Shown: positions 1 through 9,479 of the stretch, piece after piece | How the letters are laid out: each line of letters starts with the position of its first letter | Numbering within the stretch: the first letter of the stretch is position 1 | NCBI RefSeq assembly: GCF_008107445.1 | Contig: NZ_VSLD01000007.1 | Location: 1 to 64,000, forward strand | Length of the DNA: 64,000 nucleotides | Source of the DNA: Arthrobacter echini | GTDB lineage: Bacteria; Actinomycetota; Actinomycetes; Actinomycetales; Micrococcaceae | Direction: 5' to 3' | The notes under the pieces: generated by a model | Told to the model about the DNA's origin: nothing | The model's database searches: none | The model's input: the letters and a program-made list of their open reading frames with translations, nothing else | Position numbers and translations under genes: made by a program

Positions 1-2
1 TC

Positions 3-212
3 TATCCCGGAAACGGGACCGGCGGATGGAAACCACGCATCAAGACCACCGAATACTGGTCAGCCACCACCATCCCCGCAGCAGCACGGAACTTCGCCAT
101 GCCCAACCAAACAGCAACCCTCACCCCGAACCGAAACGGCACACTCACCCTCCGCAACCTCAAACCCACCGGAGAGCTCAACATCATCACCCTCAACACC
201 GGAAAACTCTAA
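3..212 (+). CDS. C-terminal fragment of a secreted repeat protein (FG-GAP/VCBS-like)
   Basis: Only the last 69 codons lie in the window and the gene runs off the left edge. The frame reads YPGNGTGGW near its start and ends in LNTGKL followed by TAA. Blades reading PGNGTGG-W are common in actinobacterial secreted FG-GAP/VCBS-repeat proteins, so this is probably the last blade and tail of such an exported protein. A perfect 13-bp hairpin starts 9 bases after the stop and supports this as a real gene end. No catalytic residues are visible in this piece, so the function cannot be stated. Confidence 0.5.
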   Translation, partial: YPGNGTGGWKPRIKTTEYWSATTIPAAARNFAMPNQTATLTPNRNGTLTLRNLKPTGELNIITLNTGKL

Positions 213-220
213 GGAATCAA

Positions 221-258
221 TTGTGGAGCGCGCTTCAGAAGTACTGCGCGCTCCACAA
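221..258. terminator. Perfect 13-bp hairpin between convergent genes
   Basis: The arms at 221-233 and 246-258 are exact reverse complements (TTGTGGAGCGCGC) around a 12-base loop. The hairpin sits between the convergent ends of the secreted-protein fragment and the minus-strand glycosyltransferase that stops at 296. There is no clear U-tract on either side, so it would be an intrinsic terminator of the U-poor type common in high-GC actinobacteria. Confidence 0.6.
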
Positions 259-295
259 CTACATCCCCGTCACGCCTCCTGTAAAATCTCCACGA

Positions 296-1291
296 TCATG
301 ACCGAGCAAGAACCGAGCTATATATACGAAGAAGGTCAGTGACCCGGTCAGTCACATCGTGTGTCTCGGCGATGAAGTGCGCACCCTGCTGCAAATCAGA
401 GAAACCCTGTGGGTCAATGAGCACACGCGACGCAGCCTCCGCAACTCCGCTCACTGACGGTTCTCCCAGTAGTCGCAGCTCTGGGTAATATTCTGGTGAA
501 GCTCCGCTTACGAGCGGCACTCCAACCGATAGAGCTTCAAGCTCACTGATTCCTAGCGCATCAGTCATTTGTCCCACCACTACGGAAGCACTAGCAAGCC
601 ACCTCGTATACTCTTCAGAACTCATTCGCGGGAGCAACCGTACCCCAGCTGCTCGGGCATCATCCGAGCCGGACCCCCACTGCAAGCCCATGATTTCCGC
701 GTCCGGGTTCCTAGCTCGTATCTCCCGCGCCACCTCCACCTGTGCTGACCCACCCTTACTTTGCTCCCAGCGCGAAGCAAAGATAACTCGGCCCGGAACA
801 GGCGACCACTTGGGTGCACCTGCGAGATTCACAGGCCCAGGGAAGTAGATTGGTTCGGTCCGCGGCTCCAGATTGAGTACGTGAGGGAGCAAATCGGGAG
901 TCGAATACAGTACTGCCGACGCGTGCTGCGCACCGAAGCGAAGCTTGTCCGCCCATCCGTCGTACTGACGAGATCTCACGTCGGTACCGTGCAGGTGAAG
1001 GACCCAAGGGACTCTCAGCCATCGCATATGTGGGGACAAACCCCCGGTGTGCAAATGCACGACATCCTGGCTAGTGCTCCTCGCTGCAAGCGTCCCATCC
1101 CAGAACACCGGCCGGGTGCGCAGTGCCGGGTGTTTGAGAAGACCGTTCCAAGTACGGCGGTAGTACCAGGGGATGTTCGTCATGGACCAGGACTGCCCCA
1201 TCTCATTGGCAGCATCAACAAGGGTCCTGCCTACGTTCGCAGCATCGTGAACATGGAGCGCTTTCACTTTCTGCGTGTCCGCGAACGTCAT
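296..1291 (-). CDS. GT4-type glycosyltransferase
   Basis: About 331 residues, most likely a GT-B fold glycosyltransferase of family GT4 adding a sugar to a lipid-linked surface glycan in the cytoplasm. The N-terminal half has the HLHTGG and LHLHGTDV segments typical of the acceptor domain. The C-terminal half carries GISELEALSVGVPLVSG, the nucleotide-sugar-binding helix region. I chose the ATG at 1291 because it overlaps the stop of the upstream glycosyltransferase as ATGA; a start 13 codons further upstream (1330) is possible. It is the last gene of a five-gene minus-strand operon (GT2, DUF2304, ABC exporter, GT4, GT4). Donor and acceptor are unknown. Confidence 0.8.
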   Translation of the reverse strand: MTFADTQKVKALHVHDAANVGRTLVDAANEMGQSWSMTNIPWYYRRTWNGLLKHPALRTRPVFWDGTLAARSTSQDVVHLHTGGLSPHMRWLRVPWVLHLHGTDVRSRQYDGWADKLRFGAQHASAVLYSTPDLLPHVLNLEPRTEPIYFPGPVNLAGAPKWSPVPGRVIFASRWEQSKGGSAQVEVAREIRARNPDAEIMGLQWGSGSDDARAAGVRLLPRMSSEEYTRWLASASVVVGQMTDALGISELEALSVGVPLVSGASPEYYPELRLLGEPSVSGVAEAASRVLIDPQGFSDLQQGAHFIAETHDVTDRVTDLLRIYSSVLARS

Positions 1292-2487
1292 CCGACAGCT
1301 CTCAACAGCTTTCGCACGGCGTCCGTCCACGGACCCATGACCTCTTCCGCGCTGAGTTCTCGGGCAGAACGGTGCGACGCCTGCTTCATATTCGCTACTG
1401 CCTCCGGCGTGAGGTCCATAAGGAGCTGTGCAATCGACTCAGCGCTGAAATCCTTCGAGACTGCTCCAACCCCGTATTGCCGAACGATGCGCTCCATCTC
1501 AGGAGACGGTCCAATCACGACTGCAAGCCGAGCCTGAATGAATTCAAAGAGCTTGTTCGGAAGCGCATGAAGAAGATTGAAGGTACTCGGCGGACAAATG
1601 AAGATCCCAACATCATAGTTCTGCAACATGGGCACGATTTGATCGAACGGAACTGCAGGTCTCATTCGGACTGCGTTGTTGGAGACAGCCGATGCTCGAG
1701 CCGTGAGCTCATCAATGTATTTCTGTTCTCCCGGCACCATGACCAAGTCGAGCGTGGTCGACCCTGGACGGATCTCATTTGCACGGGCAACCGCGTCGAT
1801 CATGACCTCGATCTTACGTCCTCGCCCTGCAGCGCCAGTGTGAATCAGTCGGAGCGGCATCTGAACTTCGGTCGGACTGTAACGGCCGTCATACGAAGAA
1901 GCATTGGGCACTACCAGGGGCTCGGGTATTCCATACACCCGTGCGTACTCTTCAGCAATGCCCTTCGCGACTGTCGTCACGGAATCCGCTCTGGTCACGT
2001 ATTGGCGTGCCGCCCAGTGCATGAACGGGCCAATAAGCACTTTCCACTGCAGCCGGTCCTCACCCTGTCTAGGGGCGTACTCGTGGAGGTCGGCATGCAC
2101 GCCCCGGACGGGACGCAAAGCTAGTGCAAGGGGCACTGCAATAACATCATTGGCTATGATCACGTCGACTGAGCCGGCCGGAATCGCACGACGGACGAAC
2201 TTGATCCGCTCCGAATCGAAGTAGAGCCTCTCGTAAAAGCGCATCGTCAGGAGCGTTGCAGTGGACTTGAAATCCGTCCGCCACGCCTTCAAGTCGTCGG
2301 GAATCTGCACGTGCTCGACGACGCCCCTCGGCGCCTCACCGTACCCACATGAGACGATATCGGCGATTTCGCTGAGCAGTCTGATCTGTCGGAGCACTCG
2401 TGGATCGCGCACGATGGGCGAGAAGGACAGAACCAGTACTCGTGGCCTTCGAGACGGCACACTCTTGCCGTTCGCAAGTTCTACCAT
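1288..2487 (-). CDS. GT4-type glycosyltransferase, paralogue of the gene at 12.9 kb
   Basis: A 399-residue GT-B glycosyltransferase. The N-terminus VLVLSFSPIVRDPRVLRQ is the usual opening of GT4 enzymes that start with a Rossmann strand. The C-terminal part has YDVGIF, LPNKLFEFIQARLAVV and GPSPEMERIV, marking the sugar-nucleotide domain. The same blocks recur in the plus-strand glycosyltransferase at 12878-14014 (YDVGIF, LPNKFFDFVQARLAIV, SPSPETSRLI), so the two are clear paralogues. It starts 35 bases after the ABC exporter stop and overlaps the next gene by 4 bp. The sugar it transfers cannot be deduced. Confidence 0.85.
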   Translation of the reverse strand: MVELANGKSVPSRRPRVLVLSFSPIVRDPRVLRQIRLLSEIADIVSCGYGEAPRGVVEHVQIPDDLKAWRTDFKSTATLLTMRFYERLYFDSERIKFVRRAIPAGSVDVIIANDVIAVPLALALRPVRGVHADLHEYAPRQGEDRLQWKVLIGPFMHWAARQYVTRADSVTTVAKGIAEEYARVYGIPEPLVVPNASSYDGRYSPTEVQMPLRLIHTGAAGRGRKIEVMIDAVARANEIRPGSTTLDLVMVPGEQKYIDELTARASAVSNNAVRMRPAVPFDQIVPMLQNYDVGIFICPPSTFNLLHALPNKLFEFIQARLAVVIGPSPEMERIVRQYGVGAVSKDFSAESIAQLLMDLTPEAVANMKQASHRSARELSAEEVMGPWTDAVRKLLRAVG

Positions 2488-2522
2488 TTCAATACCTCAC
2501 CCATTTTGAGACTTCGGACAAT

Positions 2523-4319
2523 TCAGGCTAGCCCGGCAAGCGCTGCTTGCTTAGCGAAATCAGGCATCTGCGCGACAACTTCGTCGAATGTTCCACGGCC
2601 AGCCAGTCGTCCGTCAGCGAAGAAGAAGACGACATCACTGTCTTTGATGGTCGACAGCCGATGAGCAACGGTGATAGTTGTCACGCTTCCCGCAAGATTC
2701 CGGATTGCTTCAGTGACCGCGGCTTCTGTCGCTGTGTCGAGTGCACTGGTTGCTTCATCGAGCACGAGCACAGCGGGGTCACGGTAAAGTCCACGGGCGA
2801 TACCCAGCCGCTGCCGCTGGCCGCCGGACAGCGCCATTCCTCGTTCTCCAACCACACCGAAAATACCGTCTGGTCTCGACTCGACCGCATCGAGCATCTG
2901 AGCCCGACCGAGTGCGCGGCGCACGCGATCCTCGTCTACCTCATCCGGGTCCCAGGTCAAAGCGACATTCTGGGCGATCGACGCGTCGAAGAGGGAGACT
3001 TCCTGAGGCACATAACCGACCCTTGCACGCCAGGAATGGAGCACCTCCTGCAGCGGCACCCCCCCAATGAGGACTTCGCCGGAGCTTGGTAGTAGCAAAC
3101 CAAGCAACAGGTCGATGAGCGTCGACTTCCCCGCACCCGAAGCACCGACGACCGCGACGCGGGAACCGGCCGGTACAGTCATGTCGACATCCACCAGAGC
3201 TGGGGTCTCGGTGTTCGGGTAGCTGAACCGAACGTTGGAGAGGATGATGTCAGGTACACCGACAGGAAGGACGCTCTGGTCGGGCGATTCCTCATCCTTC
3301 GCCCGTGCTTCGGCCTCCTTGATGTCCTCCAGGACCTGCTCCGCAAAAGGGGTACTTGAGTGGACTGTCGACAGGATCGACTGGAACCTCGTCAGAGCAG
3401 GGACGATGCGAAAGCCAGCGACTCCGAAAAGGGCGATCGCACCAAGCGTGTTACTCACCGGATCCACCTCCGCAGGACTAGTGAAATACCCGACAAGCCC
3501 CACCAGCATGAAGCCCCCAATAAGCGCCGACTCGAGGACGAAGCGAGGAACCTGTCCGAGAAACAGCGCCATGGAACGGGCCTTCGCAGAGTGCACACGA
3601 TTCGCATGGACCGCTCGTTCGACGTCCTCCGTTGCCCCCTTCAAAGTCACCTCTTTAAGGGCGCCCATCGCCTCAGTGATGAGACGAACTGTCCGCAACG
3701 AGAACTGGCGGTTGCGCCGGCCGTTGGCAACTGCTCGCTTGGAGATACCTCTTGACAGGAAAAGGGCCACGAGTCCGAGGTAGATGATCGCAGTGATCGC
3801 TGTAATCCAGTTGCTGACCAGAAGCACGATGACGACGGCGAGGACCGTGACCACCTCACCCGCTAAACCCATTGAGGGCATGAGGACGCCGGAGACCGTG
3901 ATGGATACACCAGAATCGACTGATCTGACGAGCTCCGACGAGTTGCGCTTCAACCGGTCCACCCAGGGCGCGCGGAGATATGCAGCCAGCAGACGGTCCC
4001 CTATAGACACCTCGTGTGCAGCGAATCGGGTTGTGGCGACACGAAGCAGGAGTACATTCAGGGCACTCTTAAGGATCACTAGGGCACAGAAAATAGCCAA
4101 GACGGCGGCATAACCGGAAACCGTTTCAATGACGACCGGGCCGAACTCCACCGGTCGATCTGCGATGATGCTGGACATCGTCACGGCCAGAAGACCTAAA
4201 GCGACGATGTCAATCAGGGCAAGAGACGACGACAGCGCAGCATAGCCGATCAAGAACTTCCGGGCCGACCGGGGTAGTACGTCGAGCAATCGGAGGTTGA
4301 TCTGGAGTAAAGCATTCAT
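2523..4319 (-). CDS. ABC exporter, transmembrane plus ATPase (flippase-like, PglK/MsbA type)
   Basis: 598 residues in the half-transporter layout: about six membrane spans in residues 20-320, then an ATPase domain from about 355. The ATPase has Walker A GASGAGKST (392-400), a Q-loop in YVPQEVSLF, signature LSGGQRQRLG (497-506), Walker B AVLVLDEAT and H-loop VAHRLS. Together with flanking glycosyltransferases this fits an exporter that flips a lipid-linked glycan across the membrane, as PglK does, rather than a drug pump. The start codon overlaps the DUF2304 stop (ATGA), so translation is probably coupled. The substrate is inferred from context only. It would act as a homodimer. Confidence 0.88.
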   Translation of the reverse strand: MNALLQINLRLLDVLPRSARKFLIGYAALSSSLALIDIVALGLLAVTMSSIIADRPVEFGPVVIETVSGYAAVLAIFCALVILKSALNVLLLRVATTRFAAHEVSIGDRLLAAYLRAPWVDRLKRNSSELVRSVDSGVSITVSGVLMPSMGLAGEVVTVLAVVIVLLVSNWITAITAIIYLGLVALFLSRGISKRAVANGRRNRQFSLRTVRLITEAMGALKEVTLKGATEDVERAVHANRVHSAKARSMALFLGQVPRFVLESALIGGFMLVGLVGYFTSPAEVDPVSNTLGAIALFGVAGFRIVPALTRFQSILSTVHSSTPFAEQVLEDIKEAEARAKDEESPDQSVLPVGVPDIILSNVRFSYPNTETPALVDVDMTVPAGSRVAVVGASGAGKSTLIDLLLGLLLPSSGEVLIGGVPLQEVLHSWRARVGYVPQEVSLFDASIAQNVALTWDPDEVDEDRVRRALGRAQMLDAVESRPDGIFGVVGERGMALSGGQRQRLGIARGLYRDPAVLVLDEATSALDTATEAAVTEAIRNLAGSVTTITVAHRLSTIKDSDVVFFFADGRLAGRGTFDEVVAQMPDFAKQAALAGLA

Positions 4320-4732
4320 TTGTCATCTACCGATTTCTGTGTTTGAAGCCCATTCGTCGAGATAGACTCCTCAGCGTTCGACGCGGCGTACGCCTGCCAT
4401 GGTTTGTCTGCCTCATCCAGCGCTATTCTTCTAGAGAGCTTGGTCAGGGTTGCCTCGGACTGGCGGAAGCGCTGATGCGTTGTTGACATGTACACGAGGA
4501 ACGAGACGATGAACGCGTAGAGCATCAGATCGGTACCGCGACCTACTCCAACGACCGCAGCAAGTCGAGTTAGAAGCGTAGGGAGAAAAATAGAAAGGAC
4601 TGCTCCGGTAGCAAAAAGTAGAACCATAATCCTGCGAATCGCCATGTGCTTGGCATTCGATCCGCCACGAATAAGCACCAAAGACACGAAGAGAACTACG
4701 CAGACGAGAACGATTTGCACAACAATAATCAT
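4316..4732 (-). CDS. DUF2304 family membrane protein
   Basis: 138 residues with three hydrophobic segments in the first 90 (starting IIVVQIVLVCVVLFVSLVLI), then a charged cytoplasmic tail. This is the layout of DUF2304 proteins, which are very often encoded beside a GT2 glycosyltransferase. They may anchor the GT2 enzyme at the membrane or take part with it in polyprenyl-phosphate sugar handling. The GT2 gene lies 5 bases upstream here. The tail is rich in charged and polar residues without a known motif. The gene is visibly more AT-rich than the housekeeping part of the window. Confidence 0.75.
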   Translation of the reverse strand: MIIVVQIVLVCVVLFVSLVLIRGGSNAKHMAIRRIMVLLFATGAVLSIFLPTLLTRLAAVVGVGRGTDLMLYAFIVSFLVYMSTTHQRFRQSEATLTKLSRRIALDEADKPWQAYAASNAEESISTNGLQTQKSVDDK

Positions 4733-4737
4733 TTATT

Positions 4738-5403
4738 TTACCTAAACAGCAGATCTGCCAAAATATTTACAGAATTTAGCAAGGACTGTCCTTTAGATTT
4801 CGAGTATTCGGTGTATCGAATTTCAACGGGATGCTCCGTCCACGATGGCTTGGAGACTGAAATTATCTGGATCAACTCGGATGCGTGCGCCATCCTGTTC
4901 TGCGACAAATAAATATTGGCGACCATATTGCGATCGAGTGCTCGCAATCCATTGTGCGCATCCGTAAGGCGCATCCCCGTACTCCATCGTGCTTGAAGAG
5001 CTGCCACTCGGAGAACCAAGCGCCTGACACGGCCGATGTGTGTGCGATTGTCCAGAAAGCGTGACCCCAGGACGACCTGGGCTTCCCCGGACTCCACTCG
5101 CTCAACCATCGCCTTCGCGTCACTCACTCGATGCTGACCGTCTGCGTCGAACGTCACGACTGAAGTGGTAGCTGGATCGAGGAGCACGTACTCGAAACCG
5201 GTCTGAAGAGCTGCGCCCTGCCCCAAATTCACCGGATGTTGAACTACCACTGCGCCGGCCGCACGAGCGGCATTGGCCGAAGCGTCGGTGCTGCCGTCGT
5301 CAACGCAGACCACGTGCGGAAAGGTGTGTCTAAGTTCCTCGATGACGGAACCGATGACAGGAGCCTCGTTGTACAGCGGGATCACAATCCAAGTGCGGCT
5401 CAC
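4738..5403 (-). CDS. GT2 glycosyltransferase, DPM1/DPG-synthase-like
   Basis: A 221-residue GT-A enzyme. It has the opening WIVIPLYNEAPVIGSVIEEL, the nucleotide-binding VCVDDGSTD (about 33-40) and the metal-binding FDADGQH (about 85-91). The fold is that of polyprenyl-phosphate glucosyl/mannosyl transferases without a membrane tail, so it probably loads a sugar onto a polyprenyl phosphate at the inner face of the membrane. DUF2304, its usual partner, follows immediately. It is the first gene of the five-gene minus-strand operon, and the divergent promoter space (5404-5861) lies upstream. The 3' part of the gene is notably AT-rich. Confidence 0.85.
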   Translation of the reverse strand: MSRTWIVIPLYNEAPVIGSVIEELRHTFPHVVCVDDGSTDASANAARAAGAVVVQHPVNLGQGAALQTGFEYVLLDPATTSVVTFDADGQHRVSDAKAMVERVESGEAQVVLGSRFLDNRTHIGRVRRLVLRVAALQARWSTGMRLTDAHNGLRALDRNMVANIYLSQNRMAHASELIQIISVSKPSWTEHPVEIRYTEYSKSKGQSLLNSVNILADLLFR

Positions 5404-5861
5404 CCGTCAAGTATCACATAGACCGCATGCGACATCGGCGCCCCCAGGGCGACCTGCGGCGGCTGAAGCTCGTCGAGGAAGCCCTCGAGAAGGCGGATGC
5501 GAGCGGCCCGCGTCACCCTACACTGCGAAGAAACGCAGCCTTCGCTTCCTGGACCGTGGCAGTAGCACCCGCGGATAGCTGCGCACTGCTTGGAAGCCCA
5601 TCGGCAGCGTCATGCCCTACTGATACCTCTCATCATGTGCTGATCAGTGGCCTGCGGACACTTCGCGTGCAGCCGGTTCCGACGGTCCCCAGCTAAATCT
5701 GAACCGGAGTAGCGTTGAGGGAGCTGAGCTGTCTCGACGGCCCAGTCTGAAGCGTTACGGGACCGCCCTTCCAAGTCCGTGATAATATCATGAAGTTTGC
5801 CAATTACTACTCGCGTCTGTTGCTGTGAAAATTGCGGTCGGATTCAACTGGAGGAAGACAG
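5404..5861. other. Divergent intergenic region between the GT2 operon and the DUF6541 gene
   Basis: About 458 bases without a gene I would accept. The short open frames here lack ribosome sites and homology-like motifs. The region must hold the promoters for the minus-strand glycosyltransferase operon and the plus-strand membrane protein. A -10-like gataatat stands at 5781-5788, but I cannot pair it with a convincing -35. No strong inverted repeat was noticed. Confidence 0.5.
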
Positions 5862-7826
5862 ATGTCTTGGTTGGGCCTCCTGCCTACCCTGGCCGCAGCA
5901 ATAGCATTGCTCACCCTTCCGGGCCTCGCGCTCCTAGCGGCGCTCAACGTTCGCGGCTTTCTCTCCCTGGGTCTAGCGCCGATTCTTTCTGTCGCAGTGA
6001 TCGGTTCGGCTGCAGTGCTGCTGTCACTCCTGAGCATTCCGTGGTCGATCGTTAACTTCGTATTGACGCTCACAGTGCTTCTTATTATTGCGGCATTGGC
6101 ACGACGCTTCGTTTTTCACATTACCTGGCACCCCCTTCTCGTTGCAGTCGAATGGAGGACTGCCCTTGGTGCAGTGGTAGGCGTAATGATGGGAGGGCTC
6201 GCTTCCGCCTACAATCTGATTCGAATCTTCGGCAATCCGAATAATATTGCGCAGCGTTATGACAACGTCTACCATCTCAATGCGGTGCGGTGGGTCCTGG
6301 AGAAGGGCGATGCCTCTACTCTGACTCTCGGGCGGATGCTGAGTCCGTCCGCCGAAATCGCTGTGTATCCCGCCGCTTGGCATGGTTTTGCGGCGCTGAT
6401 CGTGGAAGTGACCGGACAGCCCATCCCCATTGCGGTCAACGCGCTCAACATTGCGATTGCCTCTCTGGTGTGGCCAATCAGCGTCATGCTCCTTGCGCGG
6501 ATCGTCTTCGGAGCGCAGCCGGTACTGCTAGCAACGGCAGGTCTGTTCTCCGCCGGGTTCGCCGCCTTCCCCATGGGCCTCATCGATTTCGGCCCGCTGT
6601 ATCCGAATCTCCTTTCATATGCGATCCTGCCAGCAGCTCTTGCCCTCGCGATAGCGGTCTTTCGTGTCCGATCAACAGAGAACACCGACTACCGCCTAAT
6701 CTGGGTGGCCTTTCTGGCAGCAATCGCTGCGCTGGTACTCGCACAACCAAATGGCTTCACCGCCCTCATGGCCCTGTCGCTACCGATCGCCATCTTCAGT
6801 TGGCTCGGTTGGCTCAAGGCCCGTTTTGGGGCGCGAGGGCGCCGCGGCTCCGTCATCCCGATACTCGCAGCGATTCTTTTTTGCGCCGCTTTCGTCGTCG
6901 TCTGGCGAGCCATGCTGCTTGGGTATGACACCTGGTTACCCTTCACCCGCTATGCCAGTGCCATCGGACAGTCACTTACCAGCGCTCCCCACGATCGCAG
7001 CATTCCCGTCGTCATCGCCGTGTGCACAGCAGTCGGATTGGTTCGCCTGATCAAAGCTGGGAACGGCCGTGTCTGGCTTCTGGGAGTTTACGGGGTTGTC
7101 GTTAGCCTCTATGTGGTCTCAGCGGCAGAGCCCCGCGGCGCCTTCCGGCAGGCCATAGTAGGTAGCTGGTATCAGGATCCCCAGCGCCTGGCTTCACTTC
7201 TTCCTCTTCCGACCGTGCTGATCGCGGCATTCGGAGCAACCGGCCTTCTCACGTGGCTGTGGCTCGGGGTGCTGCGCGTGTCCTCGACACCATCGCGCGG
7301 ATTGCGAGCCGTAGCCGGCGCGGTCGTGGCGGTGGTGGCGGTTCTGGGTGGGCTTCAGAGCCAGCATGGGCAGGTTGATGACATGGTGATCGAGAGCAGG
7401 CAGAACCACACGTGGGAGGGAAACCCGACCATCCTCTCGCTCGATGAGCTGGCTCTGCTCGAACGGTTGGACGACGAAGTGCCCGAGGATGCCGTGATCG
7501 CCGTCAACCCTTGGAACGGTGGATCTCTTGCATACGCGATCAGCGGTCGTGCGGTGACCCAGTACCACATGAGCTCGCGAGCACTACCGCCTGATCTTTC
7601 CGTTCTTTCCCACAGGCTCGACGTCGCGACCTACGACTCGAGGGCCTGCTCGATCGCCAGAGAGGAGAATGTCGAGTACGTGCTCGACTTCGGGGACTAC
7701 TACCTCCTGGACCGGCTGGAGGCCGAGGATTATCCCGCATTCGACGACGTCGCCGACGCCCCCAATCTGGAGCTCGTCGACCGCGAGGGCGATGCAAGGC
7801 TCTATGAAGTGACCAACTGCTTCTGA
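5862..7826 (+). CDS. Large multi-pass membrane protein, DUF6541-like
   Basis: 654 residues. Start at ATG 5862 is chosen because a strong GGAGGAA lies about 7 bases upstream; an in-frame TTG at 5832 has no such site. Many hydrophobic helices fill residues 1-480, beginning LLPTLAAAIALLTLPGLALL. A C-terminal domain of about 160 residues (after LGGLQSQHG) is presumably outside the membrane and carries a FGDYYL segment near its end. This layout matches DUF6541 proteins of actinobacterial cell-wall loci, which resemble GT-C fold glycosyltransferases or polymerases, but no catalytic acid pair can be assigned. It sits between two glycan-assembly modules, so a role in polymer assembly is a reasonable inference. 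Confidence 0.7.
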   Translation: MSWLGLLPTLAAAIALLTLPGLALLAALNVRGFLSLGLAPILSVAVIGSAAVLLSLLSIPWSIVNFVLTLTVLLIIAALARRFVFHITWHPLLVAVEWRTALGAVVGVMMGGLASAYNLIRIFGNPNNIAQRYDNVYHLNAVRWVLEKGDASTLTLGRMLSPSAEIAVYPAAWHGFAALIVEVTGQPIPIAVNALNIAIASLVWPISVMLLARIVFGAQPVLLATAGLFSAGFAAFPMGLIDFGPLYPNLLSYAILPAALALAIAVFRVRSTENTDYRLIWVAFLAAIAALVLAQPNGFTALMALSLPIAIFSWLGWLKARFGARGRRGSVIPILAAILFCAAFVVVWRAMLLGYDTWLPFTRYASAIGQSLTSAPHDRSIPVVIAVCTAVGLVRLIKAGNGRVWLLGVYGVVVSLYVVSAAEPRGAFRQAIVGSWYQDPQRLASLLPLPTVLIAAFGATGLLTWLWLGVLRVSSTPSRGLRAVAGAVVAVVAVLGGLQSQHGQVDDMVIESRQNHTWEGNPTILSLDELALLERLDDEVPEDAVIAVNPWNGGSLAYAISGRAVTQYHMSSRALPPDLSVLSHRLDVATYDSRACSIAREENVEYVLDFGDYYLLDRLEAEDYPAFDDVADAPNLELVDREGDARLYEVTNCF

Positions 7827-7854
7827 GGTAGGCTCATCGTTCGACGAAGGGCTT

Positions 7855-8583
7855 TCACACTGCGCGGAGATGGGTGATGGCTTCGCTCACGCTGCCGTCC
7901 TTCACGATGCGCCCGTGTTCGAGCACGACGCCGCGCTCACAGACCTTGCTCACCATGTCGAAATCATGGCTCACCACAACGAGCGTCTTCCCCGCCGCGT
8001 TCAGCTCCCTGATCTTCGCGAGACACTTCTTCTGGAAGGGCTCGTCGCCGACCGCGAGGATCTCGTCGATGAGGAAGATGTCGGGGTCCGTGTGGACAGC
8101 CACGGCAAACGCAAGCCGGAGATACATGCCGGAGGAATAGAAGCGGACCTCGGTGTCGATGAACTCCCCGATCTCGGAGAACTCGACGATGGAGTCGAAC
8201 TGCTGCCGTATCTGCTTCTCCGTCATGCCGAGAATGGATCCGTTGAGGAACACGTTGTCCCGGCCGCTGAGATCCGGGTGGAAGCCGGCGCCCACCTCGA
8301 TCAGGCCGGCAACCCTACCCCGGACCCGGACGGAGCCCGCGTCGGGCAGCATCACTCCCGAGATGTGTTTGAGCAGCGTCGACTTCCCGGAGCCGTTGAA
8401 ACCGAGCAGGGCGACGGTCTCCCCCTGCTGGACCGTGAGATTCACGTCGTCCAGCGCGGCGAATTTCCGACTGAGGTCGCCCTTACGTCCTTTGACGAGC
8501 CACAGTGCGGCCTCCTTGATGGACCGCGTATGGCGCAGGACGAAGCGTTTGTCGAGTTTTCTGATTTCGATCGAGACGGACAT
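7855..8583 (-). CDS. wzt: Polysaccharide ABC exporter, ATPase subunit (Wzt/TagH type)
   Basis: 242 residues forming a single ATPase domain: Walker A GFNGSGKST (about 61-69), signature YSSGMYLRLAF, Walker B IFLIDEILAVGD and H-loop VVSHDFD. The SSGM variant of the signature and the ILAVGD sequence after Walker B are typical of the O-antigen/teichoic-acid exporter family. The protein ends soon after the ATPase fold, so it lacks the C-terminal carbohydrate-binding domain of some Wzt proteins. It begins directly after the stop of the permease gene and should form the two-by-two exporter with it at the inner membrane face. The cargo is probably the galactofuranose-containing glycan made by the adjacent genes. 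Confidence 0.92.
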   Translation of the reverse strand: MSVSIEIRKLDKRFVLRHTRSIKEAALWLVKGRKGDLSRKFAALDDVNLTVQQGETVALLGFNGSGKSTLLKHISGVMLPDAGSVRVRGRVAGLIEVGAGFHPDLSGRDNVFLNGSILGMTEKQIRQQFDSIVEFSEIGEFIDTEVRFYSSGMYLRLAFAVAVHTDPDIFLIDEILAVGDEPFQKKCLAKIRELNAAGKTLVVVSHDFDMVSKVCERGVVLEHGRIVKDGSVSEAITHLRAV

Positions 8584-9479
8584 TCACAGCTCCTGGGCGA
8601 ATCGGCCCTCGAGCCGGCGGAAGACCAGCTGCCCGAGGACGACGACGATCAACGAGATGGCCAGACCTACGGGTACCCAGACCGAGAGGAAGGACGGCGG
8701 CAGACCCTGGGTCTGCTCGGCCGTCGGCATCCAGAAGGCGAAATGGAAGGACTCCACCCCGATGGTGATCGGGTTGAGTAGATAGATGTCGAGCGCGGTC
8801 TCCCCCAGTTGGTCGCGGACCATGGTCCACGCGTAGAGGACAGGCGATGCCCAGGTGGCGACCATGAGCAGCATGTCGACGAAGTTCTCGGCGTCCCTGA
8901 AGTAGACGTTGACAGCGCCGAAAATCAGGCCGAGGCCTGTGGCGAGGAAGGCCACGATCAGGAATCCGAGGACGGCAGTGCCGACCTGGAGCACGGAGGG
9001 TGTCCAGCCCGTCAGGAGACAGGCCCCGACGAGGATCACCATCTGGGGCAGGAAGTGGATTCCGGAGACCCAGATAGCAGAAACCGGGAAGAGCTGACGC
9101 GGCAGGTAGATCTTCTTGATCAGGCCGCCGTTGGTCACGATGGACCGTGAGGCATTGCTCAATGCTTCCGAGAAGAAGTTGATCAGCACGATCCCTGAGA
9201 ACAAATAAATTGCGTAGTTTGGTAGACCTGCAGGGTTACGCTCGCTCTGCTCGAGGCCGAGGAAGATACCGAGGGCAATGTAGAAGACCACGAACTGGAC
9301 GCCAGGTTTGACATAGGACCACAGCAAGCCCAGGATCGAGCCGCGATAACGGACCTTGATCTCCTTGTCCACCAGGAGCTTGAGCAGGAATCTGCTTCCC
9401 AACACGTCCCGGAGGCCTCCGCCGCGTCCCGGCGAAACCAGACCGACTGAGCCGTCGCCGGCTCGTGAAGCGCCAGCAC

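Noticed and set aside
5427-5696. Short plus-strand frame in the 5.4-5.86 kb intergenic region
   Set aside because: It has a RLKLVEEALEKADA stretch that looks helical, but no ribosome site and no conserved context. It could be a decayed fragment; not enough support to list as a gene.
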